Shown here: positions 10,190-24,714 of the stretch, piece after piece
Position numbering within the stretch: position 1 is the first letter of the stretch
Layout: every line of letters begins with the position of its first letter
NCBI RefSeq assembly: GCF_047663525.1
Contig: NC_092601.1
Span: 18,437,501-18,501,500, forward strand
Length of the DNA stretch: 64,000 nt
Origin: Anas platyrhynchos
Taxonomy: Eukaryota; Chordata; Aves; Anseriformes; Anatidae
Direction of reading: 5' to 3'
Program-made: the position numbers and the translations under genes
The notes under the pieces: generated by a model
The model's database searches: none
What the model saw: only the letters and a program-made list of their open reading frames with translations
What the model was told of the DNA's origin: nothing

Positions 10190-12470
10190 TGAGCAGCCTA
10201 GAGCCACCAGCCTGGAGGACAGCACCATCACATTCAATTTCAGTCAGAGAGCTTGGCTGAGGGTGCAGAACTTGCATTTCACTTCACAGAATTATTTATA
10301 AATGTTCTTATTTGCAGGACTGGACCTGGTCCACCTCCAGTCCATAGCTGCAGTTCTAGCCGTAGCAAAGGGTGCTCTTACCAAGCTCCTGGAGTTCATG
10401 AAGCTGATGAGGCCCAGGAGTCAAAAGTCAGCCTCATTCTGCCACAGTTATAAACGCAAAAGATACCAGCAAACCCCAGTAAATTTCAGAAAGCTTTGGA
10501 GAAATGATTCCCTGTCGCTTTTTTTTATCTTTTTTTTTTTTCCTTTTTTTGTGGTAGCTCCAGGAGAAAAAAAATGTAGCCTGCATTTCATAAATGAATT
10601 GAAATTTATGTTTTAAGACATTATTTGTATTGATTTGCACACAGCATTCTTGGGTTTTCAGGCCATGCAGAGGACTGAAGTGGGCCATTTTGTCCATTTA
10701 TATTGCATTATAAATTTTTTTAATCGATGCTCTTCACTTCTGTGTCATAAAAAATTCTACTCCTGATCAGTAATTTTATGACCTCAAGGTCATAGCTATT
10801 GAAGTTTTTAGTGTAGCCTGACAAATTCTCTGTGTTGGTTCTGTATTACAGGATCTTTCATTTCTTCAATTAAACAGCTGAAAAAGGATACCACCTGTGC
10901 TCTCATATTTATTGTGTCACTAAAGTCCATGATAATTACACCATGTTGATGACAAATGGCATGACAGAGAACTGACAGCCTGGGTGCTCAGGTTTTTTAG
11001 GGCGCATTTTATACAGTATGATCTATAGATCTAACTTTGTTCCATAGGTTTGAAGTCTCCAGAAAAGAGAAAGAACATGTGACCAAAGGCCATTTTTCTG
11101 TTAATTCCATTGTTTTCACTACCTCAAGCTAATGAACTAACAGCAGATAACAAATATGGTGATGGGACCCTAATCAAGTGGGAAGGAGAACTTGTACGCT
11201 AGCTGGAAAATGCTGCTGGAGGTATATGCCTCATTCTTACCACCATTACTGCAAGGCAAACCACAACACAAAAAATCTGAAATGAGATCTGCAGGGTCTG
11301 CACTGCTGCTGAGGGTGATCAAGGCAGAATCATGCCCTGCAGACTTATGGGCATTGGATTTGTCCAGCATACCAGCAAGGTTTGGGTGGGACATGAGCAC
11401 CCACTTTGCTAAACCGAGCAGGGATTCTGCACCACTGCCCTGGCATGGGCACCACTTTCCTTAGGTTTTGTCCTCTTGAGCTGCTTTTCTCCCAAAGGCA
11501 CAAAGGGCAGGTGAAATCTGAGGCGGCTGGTGCTCCCAGCCCAGGGCTGAGGCTTTGTTTGGTCTCAAAGCTGCCAGAACAAGGATGCTGTTGTGCACCG
11601 CTCCTCTGCACCCCTACAGCCTCCGGAGATGGTTAATGAACATGTGCTTTTGCCTTGTGGTCTAGTCCCATTCCCTGCTCTCATTTTCAGCACACCTACA
11701 TTTTGAAAAAAGGCTGCAATTTACTTTCCCATGGTAGCTCCTGCTAAGAAGACATTCTCAGGTGTATCTAGATGCAAGAAGCATCACAAAGGGGTGCACC
11801 CATCCAGCCACAGTCACAAAGCTGCCGGGGGAGTGGATGTGAGAACAGAATGTTTCCCTGGAAGACATGATTTGGTGCTGAATTTCTAACTTGCAACTAC
11901 GGAGACAAGAATACATTTAATTGATGTACCTATCTCACAGTGATTCTGACTTCTGCCATTTGTCTGGCACATGTCACAATAGGGGACAGTCAGCAATTCG
12001 GACTCCTGTAGGTTACTGTAAACAACTAACATCTTTCTGGTACTAATAATAAACAAATATCTTCTAACCTGAACATATCTCACCAATATGCAATATTAGC
12101 AGCTTCTCCAAGTTAGGAATTTTTTAACAGAAACACTGAAGAGCACTTACAAAAACAAAAGTTACTCAGCTTTACTCAAGCTTTCCTCCTCAATTGACCT
12201 CAAAGTGGTCTTATAAAAGATATTCAGCATCATTATGTCCATTTGACAGCTGGAGAAACAGAGGCCAGGAGCAGTTTCCTGAGGGCCAGGTATCACACGA
12301 GGACCCCTAGGCACATCCAGCCCAGTACAAGCACCAGCCCCTGCAGGAGGGTGCCAATACAAAATTAGTATTTTTCTGATGTAGGGCTTGATCCCTGAGT
12401 GATTTCAGCTCTCCAGCACTTCAGCAGCACTCAGCACTCTGATGGATTCAATCTGTGATTAGCAAAGACT
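10190..12470. other. Intergenic, no gene seen
   Basis: Mixed composition, upstream of MEIOB. Open frames are short and patternless. A good-looking plus-strand acceptor (TTCTTATTTGCAG ending at 10317) and donor (GTGAGC at 10189) hint at a divergent transcript but do not prove one. Confidence 0.5.
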
Positions 12471-12479
12471 TCCCATGCA

Positions 12480-12900
12480 CAGCTGCAAATTGAATGGTCC
12501 CTGCTAATTAGGCCTTCATGAATGGATTTATTTAAGTTACGCTCATTGGCATGGTCAAGGAGAGCAAATGCCATTTTGTAATTCACTTAGCGATTTGTTA
12601 TTTGATGATCAGTACTGTTTGCATGTAGAAGTCTCTGAGAATTGCTGTCTCTGTCCAGCAATATGAGAGACATCTCTGAAATTATCTTCAAAACGATTTT
12701 CAAAGCTTGAACATATCAAAATATTTGCTCTGCAAGTTTTATACTGCCCACAGTTTTTACAGAGTGGGCTCATTTAACGTTTATACATTCTAAGGACAAA
12801 TAGAATCTGTAAGATGAAAAGGGCAGACCCGTAATTTTATGTAATTGGCCTGACTGAATGCATTAAAAGCATCAAATTATTAAAGGTATTCTCTCTTCAG
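12480..12900. promoter_or_regulatory. Candidate conserved regulatory element A
   Basis: AT-rich block with the composition typical of conserved non-coding DNA: CTGCTAATTAGG (12501-12512, homeodomain-like), TTTGCAT (POU-like, about 12618-12624), several TTATT and TAATT cores, and no stop-free frame of note. Judged by eye only. Confidence 0.3.
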
Positions 12901-15900
12901 GCTTTAGCTGATACCTGAACTGGATGAGAACAGAGATGCTGATGAAGTAATGATGGACATCTTTAGCAGAAGTAGTGCAGGTGCTGATGCAGCCAACAGG
13001 TGCTCAGTGTGCTGAGGGTTATTTAATCTAAATTTCTCTCCATCACTGCAGTGAGTCTTTGTTCATCTCTTGCTTTGCCTTGCATTCCCCCTATCCTGGT
13101 CTTAAGCACTGGACTAATCCCAGCAGTGATCCAGTGAGATTTCCTCACTCTGAGGAGAGCTGAAACCTCATACAGCCCAGGAAAATGCAGCAACCTGGCA
13201 CTTTTTTTTAATAAATATATAAATGTGAATCATGGCTGGTTTCAGTGTAATCTGTGCTGCTTTTAGCTGCTTTGGTCGAGAGAAGACACCAAGACCTGAG
13301 GTTGGTGCATCTGTGCAGCAACAGAGTTTGAGCGCAGCTTGTGTGCATGTGTGAGCAATGGAGCCCTACATCTCAAAGGCTTGGAGTGGGGTGCTGATGG
13401 CTCTCTTCTGCCCTACTGCTGACAAAGAAGGAAAAAAGCCATCTTGAAGGTGTGAAGCTATTTGGGACATGTAAGTGTTACCCTTTCCAGCTGTCTGGGA
13501 AGGACAGTTTTGAAACAACAGATGCTAGCAAGACATCTCCTTGTTCTCTCTGGTGAATTCACACGAAACTCCTTGAAACAAGATCCAGCTTTCCGCTTGG
13601 GCAGGGAGTGAACAGCATTTGGAGGGCCTGAGAGCAGCGAGGTCCGTGCTGGGGGATGGCAGCAGGGCTCACCCTGCAAAGTCAGCCCCAGATGCCTGCT
13701 CACCAGCAACCTCAGCTCATAACCAAAACACGCAGTGAAACCTACTCACATCAAGTGACCATTGCAGAATTTTAGAGAAAAAAAAATAGAATCTAAGACC
13801 TTCTGGATAATCACTGTGTAGCTGGTATATTCTCAGCAGTTTGCAAATAAACATATCTCAGAACTAATCCTTCTGTGCCTTTGCTATTCCAAAAAGCCCA
13901 AAGAAGGTGTCCGTATAGGAATTCACTGTTTGAAAACACTGGCATGTAGTTTTCTTTACTTCTGTCTTTGTCCACAAAATATTCTACCTTGCTTTTCTGC
14001 AGATCAGGCTTTAACTGCTGAGAACTTTAGAGTAATCACTCTGCTCTTTAGCTTACCTAGAAGTGCTTCTTTTTGGAGCCTCCGAGCAGTGTGAGAGCAC
14101 CCAGGCTACAGAGGCTAACTTCCCCCTTGCGTAATTCCAAATAAATAAGTGAGGTCAGTGAAATTACTTGGGTTTTCATCACTTTCCTCAAGACCAGAAC
14201 TTCCTCCTCCCTCTATGAGCAAACAAGCAATGCATATTTTCCAACAAAATGCTATGAATTCAAAAATACAACAATTAAAAATAGTTTTAGTGACAGCTCC
14301 CTGACATTGGGGAAGAATGCTTTGGGAGGAAAAAAAGAAGATATTTAGCATTGGTTGGCTGCCATTCAAACATTTTCAGCTATTGAAATCAATGAACCAA
14401 ACCCAAATAAATTATATCTGGATTTCAGTTTGAGACACATGATACTCAACAATACCAATTAGACCATACGGGATGGGAGTCTTCCAGCAACAAATGGGGG
14501 GGAAAACCCTTCCAAACTTCAGCTGCTTCAGTTTCCAACCAAGTGTAAAACTCAATCCTTTTCACAATGCATGAGCAGTTCATAAGGAAGAAAATTTAGG
14601 ATGTAAATCTCAGAGACAGATGGGGATGGCTGTAAGAGAAAACTGGAATCATAGAGTAAATAACATTTTTTCCCCCCACCACAGAATTCAGTGAACAGAA
14701 CATCAGTGAAATGCAAACGATCTGTCCAAGCTAAACTTTCCAGCAAAAATATACCTTTGATCTCCTGGCTGAGTGCTTGGCCCCGGCACCAGTGGCATGG
14801 CTCCCACTGCCTCTGAGGGCCAGGACTGCATCCAGCCCGTTCCTATAGGTAATGGTGTGTCAACATTTCCACGGTACGCCTGGCTGCCTGTCAGCCAGCT
14901 AGTTAGAAAATTCCTGCATCCCGACGCTGACATTTTCAGTTTTCATTTGCTAGAAAAACAAAAACTCCCCCAAAGCCTTTCCAGAATGCAGAGATACAAG
15001 ACCTGATCAAAACAGGACTTTATCAAGAAATTTTCCATAAAGAAAACGAACACTAGAGGTCAACCTAACAACTTGTCCCGGAAATATATATCCCTGGAAT
15101 AAAATATTACAGACTTCTTCTGTATACTGTACACCTCTCTAACTACATCCAGATTCACTGGCTTGGCAAGGCACTTCATATCTAACAAGAGTTTATTCTA
15201 TTCTTTTGAATTTGTTCTCGTCTTGCTGTACATTAGTATTTCCTTTTCTGGAGCTTGCCTGTATGATCGCTGTCCCAATTCACATGGCTCACTAATGTAC
15301 TTAACTACCCGTTTATGAAATGAAAGGGGAAATTGGCACTTGTGTGCGTAAATACTGGAGGCCAAATGTGTCCCTGCTGCAGCTCCACTGCAGAGGGTTG
15401 AGCTGGATTGGAGATGAGCGCAGAGACAAAGGGGCAGCCATCCCCACGTGGATGAAAACCCATCTCACTGGTCCTGGGGTCTGCTGGATAAAGCCACAGC
15501 CTCAGCAGCAGCAGGGACCTTGTGAAAAATTGGGTTGGAGGTGAGCAAGGAGTTCGTGGCTTTCAGCGTTCAGTTCTTTTTCAGTTCAGGCCAGGCATCT
15601 TCCTCCCTCTTCCCTGCTCCACGTAAGAGAAATAACATGTAGAAATAACATGTAGCCCTGCCAGCCTGCTCCAGCCTCCCACCGCAGCCTTCCATTGCAA
15701 ATCCCCCGCTCCCCTCTTGTTGGGCTCCTTTCTCAGCCAAACTCAACGGGGACACCAACGTGGAGGCTACCTCCACCGAGGAAGCTAGGGGACATTTAAG
15801 ACTTAAAAAAACAAGTCCAATGGAAGCGTGGATCCAGCAAGGAGTGTGCTAAAGCAAAAAATTTCTCCCAGGGAGTCACTGGGACCGCTGGTGTGCTTTG

Positions 15901-17755
15901 CACTACGCACATATGTGAGTGCTTTGCTGAACCGTGGCCAAGCGCAGTTCTTCTTTATGACTGCGGGCCAGATCCTGTAGCACTGAGTAACGCCGATGAG
16001 TAACATTCATTCACACAAGTGGTCTCTGTGGGGAAGGGCTGCCAAGTCCTGGCCCTGTATGATTTTCTCTTTAGCAAGCAGCCAGAGCAGAGCTCCATAT
16101 GGCAACGCCAGTTCCTCACTCAGCAGCTTGCCTGCTGCCAGCTCCGTGGTGGAAACAGCCCAGTGAGGCAGAAATGTTCCAGCTCAACCTTCATGCTACA
16201 ATTACCTTTAAAAAACTGCCAGATAAATTCCTTAAAATTCTTCCAGGGAGTTTCTTCCCGATGCGGCTCTGTGTACGACCATGGCTAGTGATGCTCTCAT
16301 GGGCAGCACCCGAGCTCTTTTTGGGGGAAGGTATCTCCCAGGGCTTGTCCACAGGGTCTCAGCTCTCAGCACCCAGCTTCTTGGTGGCCCTGAGGCTGCT
16401 GCAGATGTGCTGGGTTAGCAGGACAGGACTTTTACACTCCTCTTCAGCATGACCCTAATGTGGAGCTCCAAGAGAGTCAAAACTGGGCAGAGCTGAATGG
16501 GAAACCTCCCCCCTGCAGCATGCTCCCAGAAGCTGCAGGGCTCTGACACCTTGCCTCTGGAGCTGTTCTGGTCAAATGCTGCCTTTCCCCAGCACCTCTG
16601 AGTGCCCATGGGAGAGATGCCCAACTTGGCCAGCCCTGGTGCAGCAAGGACAACGTCCAGCCAACCTCTGCTCCCTGCCTCTTGGGGGGGACACGTGAAA
16701 AACATCCACGTGGGAGCAGCTGCAGCCCCACATGGGGTGCACCCTGAGGCTCTTTCTGAGGGCTGACAGCAGCCACAGCAACCAGCTCCATCCCACTGCA
16801 GAGACACGTCCCTCACCAGCCCCAACACCTGCTGCACCAGCCACAGGGACCCTCCATGTGCTGTGGGAACCCTGCCTGAGCCCCCCAGCACCATGGGGAC
16901 CCTGCAGTAGAAAGCAACAGCCACCCACCCAGGAACCCGCGCACATCCCAGGTTCTCCCCAGCCTTCACCAGCCCTCGTCCAAGAGCCATGCATGCGATC
17001 ACTGGTGAAGGTCCTGAACAGGGACTGACATTATATGAAGGTCTCCAACGACACTGGGCAGAGTGCTGAGGAGATGGACCTGCCAGAAATGATCAGCAGC
17101 ACTCAGAGGGGAGCAGGGCTCCAGTGTCCCTCATCATCACCAGCCGCTCCCAGTCACCTCCGGCACATCCCTCAGTGCCATCGTCCTTCTTGTGGGGTCT
17201 GGGCACACAGCAGGGCTGGGGTGAAAAGCACAGCAATACCCAAGCACAGTGGGATTCACCCAGGCAGGATCAGGCCCCACCAAGGCCAGCAGCAAAGCTG
17301 GGTAACACTTACAGAGCCTCTCTGCATCACTGCACCCTCAGCCTCTGTAGCGTGTGCTGTTACTGCCAAATCAATACGTGAGACTTCTTGGTAAATAATT
17401 GTGTCAGTGGGATGTTAATGGTGCACAGTGCTCGTGGTGTCAAGACTTTTTTTTTTTTTGTCAGCAAAGCAAAGTCATTCATTTTTCTCCCCCTTCCCCC
17501 TCCCCGAGCCTTCCGAAACGCACAAAATGGGCTCCAGACCCACCTCCTACAAGGAAATGAGAACCAGCCCCGGAGGATCACCCAGCAAGAAGCCTCTGTT
17601 CGGAGATCTGACGCCTCTTCAAAGCTGGGGGAGCAAATGTGCTCCTACCTCCGCTGATTTATGAAGAACGTCTGCGTCACCGATGCGGGGGAAACGCTTA
17701 AACGCTACCAGAGGGACGGGGAGCCGGGCGCTCGCAGCCTGTGCTTGGGGGCTGC
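12901..17755. other. Intergenic, no gene seen; composition shifts to GC-rich
   Basis: Between roughly 15.3 and 16.5 kb the DNA changes from balanced to strongly GC-rich, which then persists. Long open frames after 16.4 kb appear on both strands at once, as expected from low stop frequency in GC-rich DNA. No splice-supported coding pattern was found. Confidence 0.5.
15629..15654 (+). repeat. Perfect 13-bp tandem duplication
   Basis: GAAATAACATGTA is repeated twice directly. Intergenic, no function inferred. Confidence 0.9.
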
Positions 17756-18345
17756 CCATAGCCCAACTATTTATTATGCTTTGTTTCCATATAATTAGCT
17801 CTATATTACATTTGGGGAGGAAAACAAACAGCCTGGTGGCTGCGGCACATGCTGCTGGGTTCTGTGCCCTCTAACAAAACAAACACTGGTGTGCCACAGC
17901 CGGAGCAGCACGATGGCAGGCGGGACGTGCCAAAGGCACACAGCAGCAGCCAGCCCAGGTCCCAACATGTGAGGGGACGCAGGGAAAGCAGGTGGCTCTC
18001 CCCTGCTGGCAGGAGATGCCCGGTATTGCCTCTGCCAAGGGGAAGCCAGCACACAGCTCTGCAGCCTGCCCACAATCAGCTGGAAAGGTTTGGATAAACA
18101 GGGACAGAGCCCAGCGGTGCTGCGCAAAGCTGCTCCTCCTCCCTTCCCTGTGTTGGGGTGCAAATTGCATTGTTTGTTTTTAATTTCTGCTGATTCCCTG
18201 GCATTATTTATGCTCTTGAAATACAGCAGTATATAGTACATGCAGGCACAAGCATAGCACTTCATTCATGAAATACATCCCACTACCTATGCTAATTATC
18301 GATCGGAGCAGTAAATAACTCCAACAGGCGCAATTTTCCGAATGA
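17755..18345. promoter_or_regulatory. Candidate conserved regulatory element B (two AT-rich islands)
   Basis: AT-rich islands at 17,755-17,825 and 18,175-18,345 in GC-rich DNA, with ATAATTAGC, GCTAATTATC and ATCGATC motifs. Motif-dense and not repeat-like. Judged by eye only. Confidence 0.25.
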
Positions 18346-21300
18346 GTAGAGGACGTGGCTGAAGGCTGCCCATATGCCAGGGCTGGCAGGATTGCACCAG
18401 CAGGGCTGGTGGAGTAGTTCCTGAAATGCTCTCTTTTCACACAAAACAAAGCCAAGAGGGCCAGTGCAGCCCCAGGTGGGTGGCAGTGACAGCTGTGCCC
18501 CGCGCTAGCACAGGGCTTCCAGCCAGCCCAGCTAGTGCTACATGGACATCCATGGGGAAACAGGATGCAGCCTGCCCTGGGATGCTCCCAATTAATGCCA
18601 GAAGGAAGGGGACAGCCAAAAGGTAACCGCTCTGTCCTGTCCAAGGGACACAGCCACACCAGGAGCTGGTTCCCACAGCACCTCACACTCCAGGAGAGCC
18701 CAGAGGCCACTGCAAGAAATAATTTATTTTATTTATTTGATTTGACCATGCTGGAGAAGAGGAAGGCAGTACATAACCCTGTGTAGAAGCAGTTGCTTGA
18801 TTAGCATAGTTAATGCCTCTGGAATTTATTCAATGTCTGAATTCTTGCACTCTTTCCAGGGGAAAAGCAACAGGGAAATCTGCATAATGCTGTCCATGCA
18901 GAACTGTGCCTCAGCTGTCCCAAGGATTTCCCTGGAAGCCCTCTCTACCCTCCAGCAAGAAAAGGGACCCAGGAAAGCCAAGTGCTAGGCTGGATAGATT
19001 TAGGGTTGCTAGACTGAGCCTCATTTATCTTGGCTCAAAGGTGAAGCAGCACCACCCTCAAGGACAAAAGCTTACCAAGTGAAGTAGGAAGATCTGAAGC
19101 AGACACTGACCTGGTCTCAGTCACAGAGCTGCACCAAGCCAAGCGAGGTTGATTTATGGCAGCAAGAAGGCAGTTTCCTATGCTCAAATTCATGCCCAGC
19201 TCCTGGCACCACTGGAGCTGCCTGTGCTGGGTAGAGCCTGTCCTGCTAACACCACCTCTCCTGACAGCTCGGGGCTGCCAGCAGCCCAGCACAGAGCTGA
19301 GATGTGACGCCTGTGCTCTGCCTCCACAGGAGGCTCACACCAGCACTTTGTACTGCTGACTTCAGCATCCTGCCTCGTTGGCAGCCTCAAGAGTCCCAAG
19401 GTAAAAAATAAAGACCCTCGGGAGGGGTCGTGCTGCAGCAGACAGTCCCCAGCCCTTCACCAGGGGGCTGATCCCATCCCGATCACAGCTCCAACCAGCA
19501 ACTGCAGCAGGATAGGGGCAGCCATGCAAACCTGTCCCCCCCTGCTCTCCCAGTCCCCCCAGTGTTGCTGTCAGCTTTGGCTGTGCTCATCTGGGTTCAT
19601 TTCGGGGCAGTGTGTGTGAGCAGGGTGGTACAGAGCGTGAAACAACAGAGTGCTTTCAGCAGCTCTAACATTCACCCTGAGGCGAGAGTGATACCCAGGC
19701 AGCCTCTCACCAGGGCTGGGCTCCTTCCAGTTTAGCTGGTCCCTGTTGCAGAGGGCTGAGCATGGTCCGAGGCACTGAGGAGACCAAAGTGGGAGCCACA
19801 GGAAGCACAAACCCATGGCCTCAGGGGGTTAAAGCCCAGGAGTGTGGTGGCAGGATGCCCCGCAGCACCCAGAACTGCCAGATATCACCGCATCCAGACA
19901 AATCCCCAATCTGTGCTGCTGCCTGCGCACACCGAAGCTCTTTGCCTCCCCAGGGATCCCCCAAATATCCTCTCCTGCTCCGAGAGGGAGGCAGACAGCA
20001 GCAGACCCACCACCCCCGTTCCCAAGGGAATCTCAAACTCAACACCTGCCCATTTCCACCACTCAGAAACCTTTCCCATCCCCGAGGAGCTGCAACAACC
20101 CCAGCCTCCTGCAGAGCCCCTGCTGCCGGGGATGCTCCTGTGCGCCCGGGGCAGGCGGAGACCAGCACCCGCTGCTCTCCCAGCCCTGCAGATAGCCAGT
20201 GGAGCCGCTTCACCTTGGCTCCCTCCCCAGCCATGAGCTATTTGCCAAGCCCTGACTTGGATCTAGCGATAGACTTTTGTGCTCTGGCTCGTAGATCCTG
20301 AAAACAAGAGCTTTAATCATTGCTTGCTTTTATGTGCCGAGAGCCAAAATTGTCTTGTTAAATACAGTAAGCGATCAGTGCTCGCAGTAAAGAACATTTC
20401 AATGACGGCCTGTGTGGGTAATTATTTCAGGCTTGCCTTTCTTCCCCTCTTGAGAAAAATTACGGAATGTGGAAATTATTGCGAAGCCTCTCTGGACCTC
20501 GAGCCTGTTCTGCTGTCTGCAGGCGCTCGCTCCAGGCAGCTGCAGCGACGTCTGTGTGCCTGGCCGGGCACGCTCCTGCTCGCTGCTGGGCACAGGAATT
20601 GGTCCCTGGGCATCTGGCACCAGGATCGTGTCCCCTGCCAGCAGCTACAAGAGGGGCCTTGAGCTCAGATAAGTCTAAATGACCCCAATTGTCCTAGAGG
20701 CAACAGGAGGCTCTGCTGTACCAGCCTTGTCCTGCCTTGTGCCCAAGCTCAGCACATCAACACAGCCCAGAAAACATTGATTTATTGTTTTTTTCCTACT
20801 GCTGTATCCCTGAGCAGCCTTCAAGCCATGCTTGGGAACCCTTGTCTCACCCTTTCCTCCCAGCGCTTCTCTTTCAGCCCCATTTAACATTACGGTATCA
20901 AAGTTTCCTCTTAGCTTTTGCTGTGATTTTTTCCAAAGATTAAGCAGCACAGAGGAAGCTGGGGCAGCCCTGGCACAAACAATGTCACTGGAGCCGGCTT
21001 GGACCAGAAGTGCTGCAGTGAGGCCAGGGCATGCAGCAGCCACGGGGAAGAGGAGGAGGATGGTGCTCAGCTGTCCCCTTGCTCAGCCCCAGCTTTGATC
21101 AAGGGACTATTGTGGGGCTGGGAGAACAAACCACAGCAAAGGGGCTGTTTTGTGGAAAGTTCCTTTTTCCAGCATTCTGATCAAAATATCCCTGGCTGGG
21201 TGGTGCAGGGGGGCTGCATTGCTTCCCACTCTGCAACCCCAGCCCTGGGGAGTCGCAGCATGAACACCTCTGTGCAGGTTCAGGTGCGAAACAACCTCCC

Positions 21301-24300
21301 CCCAGCTGGCAGGTGGGCAAAAAACTCATTTCTTTGAGTTTACTGCAGATGGGAGAAATGGGGCAGAGCCATTAGCTCGAGCAGGGGCCCTGTCAACACC
21401 CTGCAGACAGGCAGGGCTGAATGGCACAGCTGCATCACCCCATGGAGGGAGCAGCGTGAAAACTGCAGCAGGAAGGGCCCCACAATACATTTTTCCCCTC
21501 TGCGACCAGACCACGATCAGAGCAGAAGCCTTCCAGGGAGGACTCTTAACACATGGCTGCATCTCCACGTGTAAAACCTGCTGTGCTGGCAGATCCGAAG
21601 GCAGCGCAGCACCAGGTGCAAGGAGCCTGTATAGGGGGGCTGAGCACCATCAGCAAAAGCAGATGTGCCCCATGGTGGGCACAGCTCCATGGCACCAAGC
21701 CCAGAGCAGCTGGGCACACGGAGGCACCCTGGCTCTGCACAATGTGAGCAGCTGCACCCCAGGGGAGGCTGCAGCTCCGCAGGGCAGGATGCTGCTGGGT
21801 TTGGGGTCTTTGAGGTGATACAAAATCATCCATGGGTACAGCAGACCAGCAGGGTGTGCCCGCTACCAGTGTTCACACACCCAAACTCACCTTGCTGGAC
21901 AGGTGAGCTTCTGCTTTTCAGTTGTCAGCTGGCCCTGGTGCAGCTGGGACCTTTCTGCCTGTCCCCAAAGCATCCCTGCAGCTCCAGGGCTGGCTCCTGC
22001 ACCCACCCCAGAGCCAGACCCAGCTCTCCCAGTCCCCCCCAGCACTGCAGGCTTTGCACCCCAGGTGCGAGACCACATCCTTCCCTCCCAGCACCCACGC
22101 TGTCCCCCTGGTGTTCTCCTCCGCACCAGAGCCCTGAGTCCCCTGGGACACCACAGAAGCTGCCTTAAAGATATTTGTGTGCTCCCCATCCCTCCACCCA
22201 CACACGGCCCCGCTCCTCAGCCCCGCTTGCTGGGAAGGCGTGGGGGGGGACGCGGCACCCGAGCAGAGCCAACAGGAAGGGAGGCACTCCCGAGGAGCGC
22301 TGCTTCTAAACCACTCCAATATGGCAAGGCAATGGTAACCAGCTGGGAGAACACTTTAAAGACCCTTAATTAAAGGCTGGCTGTTGCACAAGCCCCTTTT
22401 TCCCATCCCCACAGGAGCGTTTCCCAGTTTCCCAGCCTCTCCCCCGCTGCCCTCCATCCCCTGCACTTCCCCACTGCTGCCTGCCCGCAGCGCGCTGGGG
22501 CGCTCAGCCCCTGCAGGCAAGGGAAGTTCGTACCCACAGCACAAGGGGGAAAAGTGAAATATTCTGTGATTTTTTCAGGTATGGATAGAGAGGCAGAAGC
22601 TGCAAAGCTTGGACATGCCAACCAGGTGCTGGGACCATCAGCTTCATCATCCTGCTGTGCTCTGCATCGCTCCTCACCCCCCAATGGTAAACCAAGGGAA
22701 AATGGGGCTGGATGAGAGCCTCCTGCTCATTGCTTGCCTCTGACACCAGAATCCAGCTGCAGCATTGCTTGATGCCATGGCACGAGGCAGCCCCCACGGC
22801 TGCAGCTTCCTCACTCCTTCCCCTGCCCTGCTCTGCACCCCCAGGCAGTGGCACTGCCCGGTCCCACGCGTCCCCCTGTGCCCACACCCGTGGGAAGCGA
22901 TGGGGGGTACACGACAAAGGGCTGGGGCTCATCTCCCGTGGGACAGAGCTTGCTAGAAAGGTCCCAATTTATTCCCTCTATTGACATAGATTGATGGATT
23001 AAGCTAGGCACTGGAGGGCTGTTTCTAATCATCAGCCCCCAAAGCTGTTGTGCTGCCAAGGGAAAGCGCTCAGCCTGCGTGAGGGCGCAGAGCCCAGCGG
23101 GGCTGCACCGCCTCTGGCCAGGATCTGGCCCTTCACCCACCCTGACCACTGGGGGAAAAGGGATGCCACAAGCCAGGGAGCCCGTCCTCTCCCAGGGGGA
23201 TGATCCCGAGCACCTAGGATGACCGGAGCATTTAAAGATGCCCCGAGATAGAGCTAAACCCATGCAGGAGGAGGCCAAGACTGGCACCGCTCCTGGTTGA
23301 ACACACAGGCAAGATTTAAGATCTGAGCAGAGAAGCAGCTTGCACTTTTAAAATAGCTCAAAGACAACATGTTTTACCCCAAGAAAAGCAAATAAGCCTG
23401 GTCAAGCTGGTTTCCTCCCAGCAGTGCCACCATTTACACGCCTTCCATGCTCTCTGGAGCCGTGGGGGATGCAGGGTGGGGGCTCCAGCCCTCACTTGCA
23501 GCAGGACCCCCAGACACTTGCGGTGGGGACGTGCCAGCAGCGTGCCCTGTCCCAGTTTGAACAGGAACTGATCCCAGCAGGTTGCTCCCAGATAAGTCAT
23601 TTGGTTAATTATTTCAGTAAGCAACAACTTTCCTAAAAGCACTTAGCTGCCTGCTCGCTCGCCTCCAGAGGGGCTGAACACAAAGGCCGCATTTGTCTCA
23701 CCCTAATTCCAATTAACCCAGTGAATAACCTCACCCACGGTCGGGGCACAGGTTGAACCAAAGCAGCCCAGCTCCCTCGGGGCTGGAGGTGAGTGCCATG
23801 CTCTCCGTTTGCTTTTACACCCACGATGCTGGCTGCACCTGGCGGTGCCTGTGCCCACATGTGTGATGCAGGCTGCGCTTCACATGGCTTGGAAGCCACC
23901 GCAGGGCACGTGGTTGCAATTACAGCAGCCTCTGCCTCGGCGTGGGCATTCTCTTTTCTGTCGGGGAACATGGCATGAGTTTGTTCCATGTGTTGAGACT
24001 AAGTCAGGATGGAAAGCAGAACAGCAGGCAGGAAAGATGGTGCTCTGAGGTGAAGCATGGCCCTGTGGGGGCTCCCCTGTGTGCTGGGTGTGCAGCTTCA
24101 GCCCTCCCTGCTCCACCTTTACTTGTATTTGAGCTCTGGTGGCCCCCAAACCCCATCACTGCCCCCATCACACACTAACAGTGCACCAGCAGCCCCGGGG
24201 AGCAGCAGGACTGCCCCACGGGACAGGCACGGCTCCTCTCACAGACCTCAGGCACAAACACAAGAAATCTCACAGGTACCCAGGCACCCAGGGGTGCTCC

Positions 24301-24714
24301 CTGCCCATCACTGTGAGCAGCCACACCACCCATCCCCATACCAAGCACAGCCAGCCTCCTGCCCCCCTTACCAGGGGATCCTTCCCCAGTCCAGGACAGC
24401 TCCTCTGCCCCCTGCACAGCTGGAACAGATCCTGCAGCAAGGAGGGACCCCTCTGCCTCCCACATTTATAGCCCGCAGGTGCACAGGGCCCCAGCAGCAC
24501 CAGTCCCACCTGGGAACCCGGCCCCATGTGCTGCAGCGGGCAGGGAGTGGGCGGATGGGGGTGTTTTCAGGGAAAAGCGTGGCTTTCCTTGTCAAAGGTT
24601 AAAAAGTGTGTTCCCAGAGCACACCGAGATGAGAAGTGTAATTGCAAATCAGCTCTTCTGGATCTCCAGACCTACACAAAGGCTGGAAAGTTTTAATTAT
24701 TTCCTTGTGGAGCC

